This document shows positions 6,156 through 15,592 of a stretch of 53,769 nucleotides of DNA, in pieces. The translations under genes were made by a program, and so were the position numbers. The stretch comes from Paenibacillus peoriae KCTC 3763 (GTDB taxonomy: Bacteria > Bacillota > Bacilli > Paenibacillales > Paenibacillaceae). The notes under the pieces were generated by a model that searched no databases, was not told where the DNA came from, and saw only the letters and a list, made by a program, of their open reading frames with translations. The stretch covers positions 1 through 53,769 of the forward strand of contig NZ_AGFX01000022.1 in NCBI RefSeq assembly GCF_000236805.1. The letters run 5' to 3'. Position 1 is the stretch's first letter. Every line of letters begins with the position of its first letter.

Positions 6156-7466
6156 CTATGACTGTGATTCCCGCCACCGTTGGTTTTGCCTGATCTTCGA
6201 CTCATTCCCCTGCTCTGTAGCCTGGTAAAAGGTCAGATCTGCTATCGAATCGGGCAAATATTGCTGTTTGACATAATGATTCGGAAAGTTATGTGGGTAT
6301 TGATAACCAACATGGCCGAGCTTTTCCGAGCCTTTGTAGTGTGCGTCGCGCAAATGCAACGGCACCTCGGCTGATTTGATATCGTCCATCGCCGACATGG
6401 CCCGTGAAATCGCCGTATATACGGCATTCGATTTTGGGCTTTCCACAGCGAACAAAATGGCCTGTGCAATGTTCAGCTTGGCCTCAGGCCAGCCGTTATT
6501 GCGGTAGGCTTCAAGCGCATTCACTGCTTGCACCATCGCCTGCGGGTTCGCCAGGCCAATATCCTCGCTGCTCGCCGCGATGAGGCGGCGAATAAAGGTC
6601 ATCGGGTCCATGCCGAGCTTCTCTACGGCGTACAGGAACCAGAACAGCGCCGCGTCGCTGGAGCCGCGAATGCTTTTGTGAAAGGCAGACAGCACGTCAT
6701 ACTGCGTGGACTCGTCTGCCTTGACAATCGGGCGGCGGATGGACTCCTCCGCGACTTCCAGCGTCACGTGAACCGTGCCGTCTGCCAGCGGAGGCGTCGT
6801 GAGCGCCGCCAGTTCCAACGCGTTCAAGGCACGGCGGATATCGCCGTTGGCCATGGACGCGATGTGATCCAGCGCAGCTTCGTCTACCTGAAGCTGCATA
6901 TAGCCAAGCCCCTTGTCCGCATCGTCCAAGGCGCGGCGCATCGCGGCCAGCGAATGCTCCTGCGTCAGCGCTTCAAGCTGAAATAACGTAGAACGGCTCA
7001 TCAAGGCGCCGTTCACGTAGTGAAAGGGATTTTCGGTCGTGGCGCCAATAAACACGATCGTTCCCTTTTCCACCGCAGGCAGCAGTGCATCCTGACGTGA
7101 GCTGTTGAAACGATGTACCTCGTCGAGAAACAAAATCGTTTTTTTGTCATACATGGATTTATTCGTTTGTGCACGGTCAATAACTTCTCTTACGTCCTTC
7201 ACAGATGCTTCTACTGCATTCAGCCGGACGAAATCGCCTTGCGTATGCTGCGAGATAATATGTGCCAACGTTGTTTTGCCGCATCCCGGCGGTCCGTACA
7301 GCAGTATAGAAGAAACCTGATCCGCCTCTATAGCTCTACGCAGCAGCTTGCCCGGACCGACAACATGCTCCTGTCCAATATATTCATCCAGCGAGGTTGG
7401 ACGCAGGCGATCCGCAAGCAAACGGTTGCTTGGCGTCGACTCCTGGGAATATGAAAATAAGTCCAT
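6156..7466 (-). CDS. rarA: Replication-associated recombination protein RarA (AAA+ ATPase)
   Basis: RarA (MgsA in E. coli, YrvN in B. subtilis) is a clamp-loader-like AAA+ ATPase acting at stalled forks and SSB-coated ends. The 436-aa length fits. Near the start is RPTSLDEYIGQEHVVGPGKLLRRAI. Walker A is GPPGCGKTT (residues 58-66), Walker B FLDEVHRF (~113-120), sensor 1 GATTENPF, and the C-terminal half carries the RarA-specific YPHNFPNHYVKQQYLP motif. The start is ATG at 7466, with AAGGAAGTG upstream. An in-frame extension to 7490 contains this ribosome site and is not coding. In B. subtilis the gene directly follows tcdA. Here ~18 kb lies between them. Confidence 0.93.
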   Translation of the reverse strand: MDLFSYSQESTPSNRLLADRLRPTSLDEYIGQEHVVGPGKLLRRAIEADQVSSILLYGPPGCGKTTLAHIISQHTQGDFVRLNAVEASVKDVREVIDRAQTNKSMYDKKTILFLDEVHRFNSSRQDALLPAVEKGTIVFIGATTENPFHYVNGALMSRSTLFQLEALTQEHSLAAMRRALDDADKGLGYMQLQVDEAALDHIASMANGDIRRALNALELAALTTPPLADGTVHVTLEVAEESIRRPIVKADESTQYDVLSAFHKSIRGSSDAALFWFLYAVEKLGMDPMTFIRRLIAASSEDIGLANPQAMVQAVNALEAYRNNGWPEAKLNIAQAILFAVESPKSNAVYTAISRAMSAMDDIKSAEVPLHLRDAHYKGSEKLGHVGYQYPHNFPNHYVKQQYLPDSIADLTFYQATEQGNESKIRQNQRWRESQS

Positions 7467-7737
7467 TTTATTCACTTCCTTAAAATTCAAATCATCAATT
7501 GTACTAAAGCAGCTATGAACCGCCTCTTATTCTACCATACCCGCAAACAAGTTGCAGATCGCATGGTCATGGTACAGACTCCACTTCCACAAGTCTACCC
7601 ATACAACAAGAAAGAACAGCCCTGGACAAAATGAATTCCGCGGCTGTTCTCAGCTAGCACACTCCCCATAGTATCCACCACAAACGGTGAACAGTAACTT
7701 AAATTAGGACACAAGTGATTTTTACAGTGTGTTCCCC
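7467..7737. other. Intergenic region between helD and rarA
   Basis: The interval contains the helD terminator at 7609-7652 and the promoter region of rarA. The minus-strand T-rich/A-rich stretch near 7500-7530 is the likely place for the promoter, but I see no clean pair of boxes. Confidence 0.4.
7609..7652 (-). terminator. Terminator downstream of helD
   Basis: On the minus strand GAACAGCC and GGCTGTTC form an 8-bp stem around ~20 bases, followed by TTTCTTGTTG. It lies ~85 bases after the helD stop. Confidence 0.6.
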
Positions 7738-9879
7738 CTACTCCGGCTGCTTCTGCACATAGCTTGGAAGCTCACCGTCATGCATGAGCCACAGCTCATG
7801 GAGCGCACGGGTACACCCCACATACAGCAGCTTGGCATCCCACGCCAGATCTCCATAATGCTCATGGTCGGCATCCGCTACAATAACTGCGTCGAACTCC
7901 AGCCCTTTGGAGAGATACACAGGCAGAACGGACAAGCCACCTTCATATTGCTTTTTGCCGCCGTCAATCAAATGGACATCCATCCCTGCGCTTACAAAAA
8001 CCTCATGCAGCTCCACAGCCTCTTTCAAGGTACGTGTCAGCACAGATACGGTGCGATACTCCTTGGAGGAAAGCTCTTTGAGAGCGGTAAGCAAATGCTG
8101 TTCACGCCCTGATATGTCATATGACACAGTACGCACCGGATCGCCACTACGAAATACCGGAACAGCCGTAATGCCACCGCGAACTCCCTGCTCTAAAATC
8201 GTATTTGCAAATTCTATAATTTCCAGTGTTGATCTATAGCTCCGCGTAAGCGCAAAATACCCCGTATGTTCCGGTGCAAAAAGAGAACTCATTTCCTCCC
8301 ATGCATGTACGCCACGATATTCATGAATCCCTTGCGACAAATCGCCAAGTATCGTGAAGGAATGTCCTTTTACGAACAAATCCAGCAATGCGATATGAAA
8401 AGGCGAAAAATCCTGCGCTTCATCAATCACCACGTGGTCAAAACGCTGAGACGATTCTACCTCATGAATCAGCACATGGAGATAGACCAAGGCAGTCAAA
8501 TCCTCTTCGCGAATCACCTGTTTGCGCAGGTCCGATTGTGTGGTCTTGAAAATTGCTGCTGGCAAAGAAGTCTTCATCTCCGCGGCTGTCTCTGCGGGCA
8601 ATCCTTTAGCAGCCTGAAAAAGCTGCTTGTAAAGCGTCAGTGCGTCGTATTGGGGCCACTTTTTAGCATATGCCTTTTCCCGGGTCCCTGCTTTTTTCTT
8701 GCGTTCCTTGAGCGCAGCCGCCGAAGGAGATTTTTTCAGCTCCATTTCAATCCAGCGATGGACTCTGGCAAGCACACGTTCCTTCCGCTTTGCGAGCGGA
8801 TAGGGCTTGTATTCCTCATTGAACCAATTCAAAATCTCAGTTCGCGGCAGCACCGCCCCATCCCATGGTGAAAAGTCGCCCTCAGGCACCGAGATAGGCT
8901 CCAGTCGTTCCACAAAAGCCTGAAGCAGCTTCATAAAATGAACCGAGCCCTTGAATCGTCCCGGCGCTTCATCCATAGACTCCTTTTTCAGGCTGCCGCT
9001 CTCAAACCAGTAAGATAACGTTTCGGCAGGGTCCGCCAGAGGTAAATCCACCCCTAACAACTGGAGCGCCCAGTCCGCAAATGTACTTTGCTGAATATTT
9101 CCGACCCCCAGCTCTGGAAGTACATCTGAAATATAATCGAGAAACATATGGTTCGGTGCGAAAATGACCATCTTGTCCGCCGACACTTGATCCTTGTATT
9201 GATAAAGCAAAAATGCGAGTCTATGCAGCGCTACCGTCGTCTTGCCACTACCCGCTACCCCCTGAATAACGAGGGCTGTATTTTTGACCGCACGGATGAT
9301 CTGATCCTGCTCGGCCTGAATGGTAGATACGATATCCCGCAGACGGTTATCCTTGTTCTCTCCCAAACGGTACACGAGAAATTCATCGGAGACAGCAGGC
9401 TCGTCGCTTTCACGATTGTACGTATCAGCGACCCGTTCCAGAATTCTTTTACGGATGACCACGTTGCGCTTCAGATATACCAGACCCTCAATGGTTCCCT
9501 CAGGAGCTTCATAGGACGCGGTTTCTTCACCACCTGTAAACGAATAAAACAAGCTGGCAATCGGCGCACGCCAATCGATCACAAGCGGATACGCCGACGT
9601 TTCTTCCCGCTCCACTCCGACTTTACCGATATAGAGCGACTTACGCTGTCCTCTGCCACGTTCGTCAAAATCCATGCGGCCAAAATATGGCTCCTGCGCA
9701 CTTTTGGTCAAAGCCTGGCGTTTTTCCTCGCGTGCGGATTCCAGCACCTGCTCCGTAAAATCATGCCCGGTGTATACCGGCGTATTGCGAAGCCGTTCCA
9801 ATCTCCGATCAATTTCCTCCATAGCAAGCGACAGCCTGTGCTGTTCTTCTTGATAGGCACTTTGAAACTCATTCTCCAT
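7738..9879 (-). CDS. helD: RNA polymerase recycling ATPase HelD (UvrD/Rep-like)
   Basis: HelD releases stalled RNA polymerase from DNA and nucleic acid by ATP-driven conformational change. The 713-aa protein starts with the expected coiled coil (QEEQHRLSLAMEEIDRRLERL, residues 10-30) that enters the polymerase secondary channel. Its signature FDERGRGQRKSLYIGKVGV and the IDWRAPIASLFYSF motif (~100-114) follow. Walker A is GVAGSGKTT (207-215). Walker B IDEAQDFS is near residue 480, and the SF1 C-terminal motifs VSVLTRTLKEA, LSVLPVYLSKGLEFDAVIV and YVGCTRALHELWLM are present. The start ATG at 9879 has AGGAGGTAA seven bases upstream. It stands alone between terminators. A plain UvrD helicase is less likely given the N-terminal features. 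Confidence 0.88.
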   Translation of the reverse strand: MENEFQSAYQEEQHRLSLAMEEIDRRLERLRNTPVYTGHDFTEQVLESAREEKRQALTKSAQEPYFGRMDFDERGRGQRKSLYIGKVGVEREETSAYPLVIDWRAPIASLFYSFTGGEETASYEAPEGTIEGLVYLKRNVVIRKRILERVADTYNRESDEPAVSDEFLVYRLGENKDNRLRDIVSTIQAEQDQIIRAVKNTALVIQGVAGSGKTTVALHRLAFLLYQYKDQVSADKMVIFAPNHMFLDYISDVLPELGVGNIQQSTFADWALQLLGVDLPLADPAETLSYWFESGSLKKESMDEAPGRFKGSVHFMKLLQAFVERLEPISVPEGDFSPWDGAVLPRTEILNWFNEEYKPYPLAKRKERVLARVHRWIEMELKKSPSAAALKERKKKAGTREKAYAKKWPQYDALTLYKQLFQAAKGLPAETAAEMKTSLPAAIFKTTQSDLRKQVIREEDLTALVYLHVLIHEVESSQRFDHVVIDEAQDFSPFHIALLDLFVKGHSFTILGDLSQGIHEYRGVHAWEEMSSLFAPEHTGYFALTRSYRSTLEIIEFANTILEQGVRGGITAVPVFRSGDPVRTVSYDISGREQHLLTALKELSSKEYRTVSVLTRTLKEAVELHEVFVSAGMDVHLIDGGKKQYEGGLSVLPVYLSKGLEFDAVIVADADHEHYGDLAWDAKLLYVGCTRALHELWLMHDGELPSYVQKQPE

Positions 9880-9939
9880 TTCAGTTACCTCCTAAGAATA
9901 TCAAGTCTCGATTTCTGCATCATTCACTTGCTTCGACAC

Positions 9940-9995
9940 AAAAAAAGGAAGGTAAGCGTAACACATTTAGCCACAAAAATCCAATCTTACTTCCT
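9940..9995 (-). terminator. Second terminator upstream of helD
   Basis: On the minus strand GGAAGTAAG and CTTACCTTCC pair with one bulge and are followed by TTTTTTT. Confidence 0.6.
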
Positions 9996-10070
9996 AATAC
10001 GCCCATTTCTATGTACGAAAGACCTCTTACTTAAAACACACAGCTTCATTCACAATTATTTCTTTTCATA

Positions 10071-10126
10071 AAAAAGTCCCCCTTACAGCAGTAGGTTTTA
10101 CGAATGAACCTGTCTGTTGTAAAGGG
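10071..10126 (-). terminator. Terminator of the citrate lyase operon
   Basis: On the minus strand CCCTTTACAACAGACAGG pairs with CCTACTGCTGTAAGGGGG around a short loop and runs into CTTTTTT. It lies 63 bases after the citG stop. Confidence 0.7.
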
Positions 10127-10188
10127 AACATATCACTTTGGGGCAGCCCTTTTTCATTAAAATGGTTCGGGCATGAACCGTATTGCCG

Positions 10189-11076
10189 TTATATTGCAGG
10201 TGGTGCCAGACATAAATTTTCCAACATGATTGTGACTGCCAGTAAATCAGCGGAGCCACCAGGACTAACATTTTTTTGCACAAAATCATCGTTCATCTGA
10301 TGAATCATGGCGACACCTCTCTCTGACAAGATACCACCCGCCTCTAGCACCTGCTTGGCATATTGCTGGACATAGGTTAGCATCTCCCGATCGTGTCTGC
10401 CAACGACATTCGTATCTTCGTTGACAACCATCAGTTGTAACAGGGTTTGAACACAGATATCATTCACATGGTATCGTTGCGATGATTTCAACTCACGATA
10501 GACGGGCAGAGCATACGCTCGCACGGTGGGAAAGCCTGCTTCCACCTCACCACGTATACCCGTCATGCCCCACTTTTTATACAACCGTTCGCCAACCGTT
10601 AAGTCTGTTGACTTTTTCAGGGATGCAAGCTCACTCGCACATAAACCTTTGGTCATCTGAGCAATGGTCTTACAAATGACTTGTTCATCCAGCCTGCTGG
10701 CAGCTGCTTGTGTCGTACAACAATACGCAGCAGCGGCACAAATAATTCCTAGCGAAAAAATAAGACCTTTATGTGTGTTCACCCCGCCGGTTGCGGCAAA
10801 CATAGCCTGTTCGGCTTCCAGTCCCAAGGGTCGTAGATTCACAAATAGTACACGGAGATCCTCTCCATGAAAGGAACCTCCCGCTTTTGAACATCTTTCA
10901 AAATAGCCGGAAAGCGCGGCCGCACTAGACATAAACGTAAAGAAGTCCATATCCTTGTGAGCGCCACGATTAAACCGGTCTACCAGTCCCGGCTTTGGGC
11001 TGGCGGAGACCTCTGTTAGCAGCGCAAGGACAGCCTGTTGGCCAAGGCTTTCACTTAATAGGCTTGTTGCCATCAT
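10189..11076 (-). CDS. citG: Triphosphoribosyl-dephospho-CoA synthase CitG
   Basis: CitG makes 2'-(5''-triphosphoribosyl)-3'-dephospho-CoA from ATP and dephospho-CoA, the precursor of the citrate lyase prosthetic group. The 295-aa product shows the family signatures SPKPGLVDRFNRGAHKDMDFFTF (residues ~25-47), TGGVNTHKGLIFSLG (~95-109), RGEVEAGFPTVR and a C-terminal SPGGSADLLAVT. The start is ATG at 11076, six bases after GAGGAG. The open frame extends ~200 bases upstream through the end of citX and is not coding there. It is the last gene of the citrate operon, 16 bases after citX, and is followed by a strong terminator. Confidence 0.93.
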   Translation of the reverse strand: MMATSLLSESLGQQAVLALLTEVSASPKPGLVDRFNRGAHKDMDFFTFMSSAAALSGYFERCSKAGGSFHGEDLRVLFVNLRPLGLEAEQAMFAATGGVNTHKGLIFSLGIICAAAAYCCTTQAAASRLDEQVICKTIAQMTKGLCASELASLKKSTDLTVGERLYKKWGMTGIRGEVEAGFPTVRAYALPVYRELKSSQRYHVNDICVQTLLQLMVVNEDTNVVGRHDREMLTYVQQYAKQVLEAGGILSERGVAMIHQMNDDFVQKNVSPGGSADLLAVTIMLENLCLAPPAI

Positions 11077-11092
11077 AGTTGCTCCTCGCCGA

Positions 11093-11635
11093 TCATGCTC
11101 GTTTGACTCCTTGCTGGTTTCGCGTATAATTGTCCACCAGTGCTGTGATAGCTTCCAGCAAATCGGGAAGTGCATGTGCTCTACTCCGTCCACATACATG
11201 CGCAGCTTGCTCGCACATAAGACATTTTCGCTTGCCCAAGCCAAGCTCATCTCTGGAGATTGCCCTTCCATGGAGTCCAATCACATCCAGATCCAGTAAT
11301 CTTCCTAGTGGATGCCCATCTTCAATCGCAATGACCAGCTTTTTCAATATTCGTGCGTCTGCCTGAACGGCAACATATGCTTCCGGGCCTGTCAGCAGAT
11401 CATACGCTTCACTGTGGAGCGGTGTCATTTGGTTCACCGCCAGTTGGCTCATCAAGATACGATAGCCTTCATGAAAAACGTATGTGCTGGTTGGAGAGGA
11501 CTTCTGTGGTCCCGGAATATTGATCGTCATGCTGATCAGAGCTACCGCGTACCTACTGATCAGTTGTCTTTGTTTATCTGCCCGTTTTTCACGTGCCTGC
11601 AGCATTTCTTCAAGGGTAACCTCATACGAACACAT
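11093..11635 (-). CDS. citX: Apo-citrate lyase phosphoribosyl-dephospho-CoA transferase CitX
   Basis: CitX attaches the prosthetic group precursor to the serine of the CitD acyl carrier protein. The 180-aa protein carries the CitX pattern GRLLDLDVIGLHGRAISRDELG followed by RKCLMCEQAAHVCGRSRAH (residues ~125-165), in which the Cys/His-rich segment is typical. The chosen start is ATG at 11635, which overlaps the tail of the ribosome site region GGGAGAT inside citC. citC ends at 11637, so there is only a one-base gap. Fused CitXG proteins exist elsewhere. Here the two activities are separate genes. Confidence 0.93.
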   Translation of the reverse strand: MCSYEVTLEEMLQAREKRADKQRQLISRYAVALISMTINIPGPQKSSPTSTYVFHEGYRILMSQLAVNQMTPLHSEAYDLLTGPEAYVAVQADARILKKLVIAIEDGHPLGRLLDLDVIGLHGRAISRDELGLGKRKCLMCEQAAHVCGRSRAHALPDLLEAITALVDNYTRNQQGVKRA

Positions 11636-11636
11636 G

Positions 11637-12689
11637 TTACGACATCTCCCTGATACGCTTGATGATTTCTTCAGCTTCCACTGACAATAAAAACTGATAG
11701 GTCGTGTCCGGTACAAGCTGCTTCACTTTATCCATTTGACCCAGACGGATATATTTGCGGACCGCAGAGGCGCTGATTGCATCCCCCTCCCATAGCAGTC
11801 GCGGTATTTCCTCTACGTCGATTCCAACGGAAGGCAGTAATTTTTTCATGATCGTGTTGTACTTTCGGGTCAAGACACAGCTTGGCTCCTGACCGATATA
11901 TCGTTTTTGAATATTTAGCAACGGAGCTATATACTGGCTGAATATTTTTAAATCCAGTGATATATGCGTACTTGCTGTCTCTTCATCATTTTTGAGAAAA
12001 TAAGAAGGAAACGTTGCGCTCGAGATGATATAGTCTTTGCCTTTGTGCAAGACCACATTGGCCAAATGTCTCACGCCTTCTTCCACTAGTCTGAACCTGA
12101 CATCTGATGGAAAAATGGATCGGTCCTCCCAGACTACAAAAAGATGGACCTTTTCCCAAACCGCCGCTGCATGCTCGATTAAGTGCAAATGTCCAAGTGT
12201 GAATGGATTACAGTTCATGACAATCGCAGCCGAAGGGACGAGATCGCCCGATTCCTGCAAAAGCTCTTGCTGATACTGCCTGACACCATCCCATCGGTTT
12301 TCCAACAAGACAGCCTTGGAGGATTCCTCCACGATTGGATAAAAGCCAAGATCCTTGAAAATGTGTTTATTCACTGGCTTGGTATAAATAAACAGGTGGT
12401 CCCTTCCCCGCCTGTATTCTTCATTTACTAAATGGCTAACGATTTGTGCCGATAGCCCCTGGTCTTTATAAGCATCATCTACAGCAATGCACTTCAGTAC
12501 ACTGCCTGAAAAGGAACCCGTAGCGGCAATGTCGCTGCCATCTACAATTTCCATCGTATATTCCATTTGATCGTCTATTCTAAGACCTTGGCGCTTGAGG
12601 AAATCGCGAAGCTCTCTTTGAGCGTCTTCAGAGCTTGGATTTAAAATCTCTTCACGCAAATGTTCCATCCACATAGCCATCATAATCAC
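11637..12689 (-). CDS. citC: [Citrate (pro-3S)-lyase] ligase CitC
   Basis: CitC acetylates the thiol of the citrate lyase prosthetic group with acetate and ATP, switching the lyase on. The 350-aa protein has an N-terminal GNAT-like part (residues ~25-130, with KCIAVDDAYKDQGLSAQIVSHL). A nucleotidyltransferase part follows, whose HxGH-type ATP site reads NPFTLGHLHLIEHAA (~160-174). The C-terminal ISASAVRKYI is the ISSTxVR-like motif. The start is GTG at 12689 or ATG at 12683, both close to AGGAAA. A gap of 107 bases separates it from the malic enzyme gene, with no terminator evident. Confidence 0.92.
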   Translation of the reverse strand: MIMMAMWMEHLREEILNPSSEDAQRELRDFLKRQGLRIDDQMEYTMEIVDGSDIAATGSFSGSVLKCIAVDDAYKDQGLSAQIVSHLVNEEYRRGRDHLFIYTKPVNKHIFKDLGFYPIVEESSKAVLLENRWDGVRQYQQELLQESGDLVPSAAIVMNCNPFTLGHLHLIEHAAAVWEKVHLFVVWEDRSIFPSDVRFRLVEEGVRHLANVVLHKGKDYIISSATFPSYFLKNDEETASTHISLDLKIFSQYIAPLLNIQKRYIGQEPSCVLTRKYNTIMKKLLPSVGIDVEEIPRLLWEGDAISASAVRKYIRLGQMDKVKQLVPDTTYQFLLSVEAEEIIKRIREMS

Positions 12690-12796
12690 CGTTTTCCTGC
12701 ATGAAAGTCAGAATAAGCAGAATGACGCATCCCACACTCTGCAAGCAAAAGGGTAGGATACGCATCCTGTTTATTTGTTCTGAGAAGACAATGTCT

Positions 12797-13969
12797 TTAT
12801 TTTCTTACAACACCGCTTTGTTCTGCGACGATTTTTACTGCTTTACTAACTGCTGCACTTACTCTTTTGTCAATCGCATCTGGAACGATATAGGTATCCT
12901 TAAGCTCCTCATCTGTTACCAGATCTGCGATGCTTTGGGCTGCCGCTAATTTCATTTCCATCGTGATGTCCGTGGCTCTGGCATCAAACGCGCCTCTGAA
13001 AATACCGGGGAATGCCAGCAGGTTATTAATTTGGTTGTGAAAATCCGATCTGCCGGTCGCAACAATTCTTGCTCCGCCTTTGTGTGCTTCCTCCGGCAAA
13101 ATTTCTGGAATCGGATTGGCCAGGGCAAAAATGATGCTTTCATTACTCATGGTTTGCACCATTTCTCTTGTCATCACATCTGCAACCGATAAGCCGATAA
13201 AGATGTCCTTGCCTTTGATGACTTCTGCAAGGCTGCCTGTTTCTTTATCACGATTCGTCAGCTTGGCGATTTGCTGCTGAGGTTCATTGAGAGAGATGTC
13301 GCCTTCGACCAAGGCACCATTGATATCGCAGAGAACCATATGCTTTGCTCCTGCAGCAAGCAATAGCTTGGCGGTGGCAATACCCGAAGCTCCTGCTCCA
13401 TTGATGAGGATGCGCACATCCTCCATTTTTTTGCCCACAAGTTTCAAGGCATTACATAACCCTGCAAGCACAGCAACTGCCGTTCCATGCTGATCATCAT
13501 GATAAACCGGAATGTTCAGTTTTTCTTTTAATTTGTCTTCAATATAGAAGCATTCTGGCGCCTTGATGTCTTCAAGATGGATGCCTCCAAAACCTGGGGC
13601 GATCACTTCAACCGTGCGCACAAACTCGTCTGGATCAGTGCTGTCGATACAGATAGGGTACGCATTCACCCCGCCAAATTCTTTGAGCAACAAGGCCTTG
13701 CCCTCAATGACAGGCAGCCCTGCCTCAGGACCAATATCCCCCAGACCCAGCACGGCTGTCCCATTCGTCAGAATCGCCACGGTGCTCCCTTTAATCGTAT
13801 ATTCGTAGGCTTTGTTCTTATCTTTGGCGATTTCCTTGCATGGCTCAGCAACGCCAGGTGTATAAGCTATCGCTAAATCCTCTTTACTTACGACCGGTAC
13901 GGTCCCTGCAATCTCCAGCTTACCGTTTCTTACGCGATGTGCCTGTAAGGCGGCTTCTTTTATACTCAT
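12797..13969 (-). CDS. NAD(P)-dependent malic enzyme, probable oxaloacetate decarboxylase of citrate fermentation
   Basis: The 390-aa short-form malic enzyme shows the catalytic tyrosine segment AIAYTPGVAEPC (residues ~33-44), the lysine segment VIEGKALLLKEFGGVNA (~87-103), the metal/substrate region DDQHGTAVAVLAGLCNALK and the Rossmann GAGASGIATAKLL. Malic enzymes decarboxylate malate, and the related CitM of lactic acid bacteria decarboxylates oxaloacetate. Its ATG overlaps the citF stop (ATGA), inside the lyase operon, so its likely substrate is the oxaloacetate released by citrate lyase, giving pyruvate. No OadABG sodium pump genes are present. The assignment as oxaloacetate decarboxylase comes from context; the family assignment itself is firm. 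Confidence 0.9.
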   Translation of the reverse strand: MSIKEAALQAHRVRNGKLEIAGTVPVVSKEDLAIAYTPGVAEPCKEIAKDKNKAYEYTIKGSTVAILTNGTAVLGLGDIGPEAGLPVIEGKALLLKEFGGVNAYPICIDSTDPDEFVRTVEVIAPGFGGIHLEDIKAPECFYIEDKLKEKLNIPVYHDDQHGTAVAVLAGLCNALKLVGKKMEDVRILINGAGASGIATAKLLLAAGAKHMVLCDINGALVEGDISLNEPQQQIAKLTNRDKETGSLAEVIKGKDIFIGLSVADVMTREMVQTMSNESIIFALANPIPEILPEEAHKGGARIVATGRSDFHNQINNLLAFPGIFRGAFDARATDITMEMKLAAAQSIADLVTDEELKDTYIVPDAIDKRVSAAVSKAVKIVAEQSGVVRK

Positions 13970-15582
13970 AAGTTTGTTTGTACTGAGCAGCGGCTCAATA
14001 CTTCCTCCTCTTGGTTTATAATTTTAGCGTCCTGTTTCACTTGACGAATGACATCAATTACGGAACCATCACGATATTTGATCACACCCACAATTTTATC
14101 TTCCCATTGAATCGGCTCTGGTTTGCCGACAATCCGCGTAGCCTTCTCTTGCAACTCTTCGATCGTGAAGACAGGGAGCTTGGCGGCTTTGAAGCTAGCC
14201 AGGAGATCCTGGCGGAGAGGATTCACAGCGATGCCCTGATCGGTAACCAGTACGTCAACCGTATGACCTGGTGTGATAATGGTATTTACACGATCAAGAA
14301 TAGCAGGCATTCTTCCGCGAATCAGCGGAGCAACGATGATGGATACTGCAGCGCCTGCGGCAGTGTCGCAGTGTCCACCGGAAGCTCCACGGATGACCCC
14401 ATCGGACCCGGTAATTACATTCACATTAAAATTCAGATCAATCTCCAGCGCACTCAGCACAACAACATCCAGTTGGTGAGCAGCGCAGCCTATATTTTCA
14501 GGGCTTGCATAATATTCCGCACTAATTTGTTGATGAAATTTGTTCTTTCTCAGCGATTCTACGGCCCGCAGGTCGAAGCTCTGCACGTCCAAAAGCTTTT
14601 CAATTAATCCTTCTTCATGCAGGTCAACGATTTGTTGGGTAATACCTCCCAGCGCAAAGCTTGCTTTGATATTAGCGGCAAGCATTTTTTCCCGCAGAAA
14701 TCTGGTCGTTGCAAGCGCAGCACCCCCGGATCCGGTTTGCAATGAGAAGCCATCCACGAAATATCCAGATGCTTCAATCACATCTGCCGCGTTTTTGGCA
14801 ATTAACAGTTCCTTCGGATTCTTCGTGTAACGGGTAGCCCCTGAGACAATCCCCTTCTGATCACCGATGCGATCCACGACAACCACATAATCCACCTGGG
14901 TTTCAGGAATGGCGAATGGAGTGTTCGGATAGGAGACCAAATTGTCCGTGATCATCACAACATTGCGTGCATACTGTGCATCTACCATGGCATAACCCAG
15001 GGAGCCGCATGCCGATGGAGCTTCGTTTACGCTGGAAATTCCGTTTGCATTGCCGTATGCATCGCAAGAAGGTGCGCCCAAAAAGGCTACGTCTATCGAG
15101 CATTCCCCTGATGCAATCGCTCTTGCGCGACCACCGTGAGAGTTAATCGTCACCGGAATATCAAACCATCCGTAGGAATATGCCTGAGCCAGCTCGCCTC
15201 TAAGACCACTGGTCTCGATTCTGCGGATGACACCGTTTCGCACATGCTCTACCAACGGCGCATGAATATCCGTCAAGGAACTGGCTGCCAGGACAAGATC
15301 ACGAATACCCATTTTGGCGATTTGATTCATAACCATATTCAAGATAAAGTCCCCGTTGCGGAAATGGTGGTGGAACGAGATCGTCATCCCATTACGCAAG
15401 CCTGTAGCTTCAATGGCTTTCTCCATCGAATCCATGATTTTGTTTTTGGCAGGATTTCGCTGGCGGTCTTTTAACCGCTCTGTATTTTTAAATTGCCCGT
15501 AAGTCGATTTGCGATCAAAGGGAGTTATCGCATCAAGTCCCTCAATAGCTAGAGGAACTTCTCTCCCAGCACCGTTTAGCAT
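13966..15582 (-). CDS. citF: Citrate lyase alpha subunit (citrate CoA-transferase) CitF
   Basis: CitF exchanges the acetyl group on the acyl carrier thioester for citrate, making citryl-ACP. The 538-aa product has the CoA-transferase family I architecture, with ISFHHHFRNGDFILNMVM near residues 68-85, NSHGGRARAIASGE (~150-163) and GGHCDTAAGAAVSIIVAPLIRGR (~400-422), which is highly conserved in CitF. The ATG at 15582 fits AAGGTGA upstream better than the in-frame GTG at 15591. It begins ~10 bases after the citE stop and overlaps the malic enzyme start by four bases. Confidence 0.95.
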   Translation of the reverse strand: MLNGAGREVPLAIEGLDAITPFDRKSTYGQFKNTERLKDRQRNPAKNKIMDSMEKAIEATGLRNGMTISFHHHFRNGDFILNMVMNQIAKMGIRDLVLAASSLTDIHAPLVEHVRNGVIRRIETSGLRGELAQAYSYGWFDIPVTINSHGGRARAIASGECSIDVAFLGAPSCDAYGNANGISSVNEAPSACGSLGYAMVDAQYARNVVMITDNLVSYPNTPFAIPETQVDYVVVVDRIGDQKGIVSGATRYTKNPKELLIAKNAADVIEASGYFVDGFSLQTGSGGAALATTRFLREKMLAANIKASFALGGITQQIVDLHEEGLIEKLLDVQSFDLRAVESLRKNKFHQQISAEYYASPENIGCAAHQLDVVVLSALEIDLNFNVNVITGSDGVIRGASGGHCDTAAGAAVSIIVAPLIRGRMPAILDRVNTIITPGHTVDVLVTDQGIAVNPLRQDLLASFKAAKLPVFTIEELQEKATRIVGKPEPIQWEDKIVGVIKYRDGSVIDVIRQVKQDAKIINQEEEVLSRCSVQTNL

Positions 15583-15592
15583 AACATTCACC

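Larger units (their letters stand above)
9880..10188. other. Intergenic region with two serial minus-strand terminators
   Basis: No gene is visible. The interval carries two strong hairpins (9940-9995 and 10071-10126) that end transcription from the citrate locus before helD. The helD promoter must lie within 9880-9945 or overlap the hairpins, but I cannot resolve it. Confidence 0.45.

Noticed and set aside
9148-10071. 307-codon plus-strand frame opposite helD
   Set aside because: It is antisense to the well-supported helD and has the composition of a reverse-strand shadow, without a ribosome site or recognisable domain.
10098-10289. 63-codon minus-strand frame at the end of citG
   Set aside because: It overlaps citG out of frame and runs through the operon terminator; no ribosome site.
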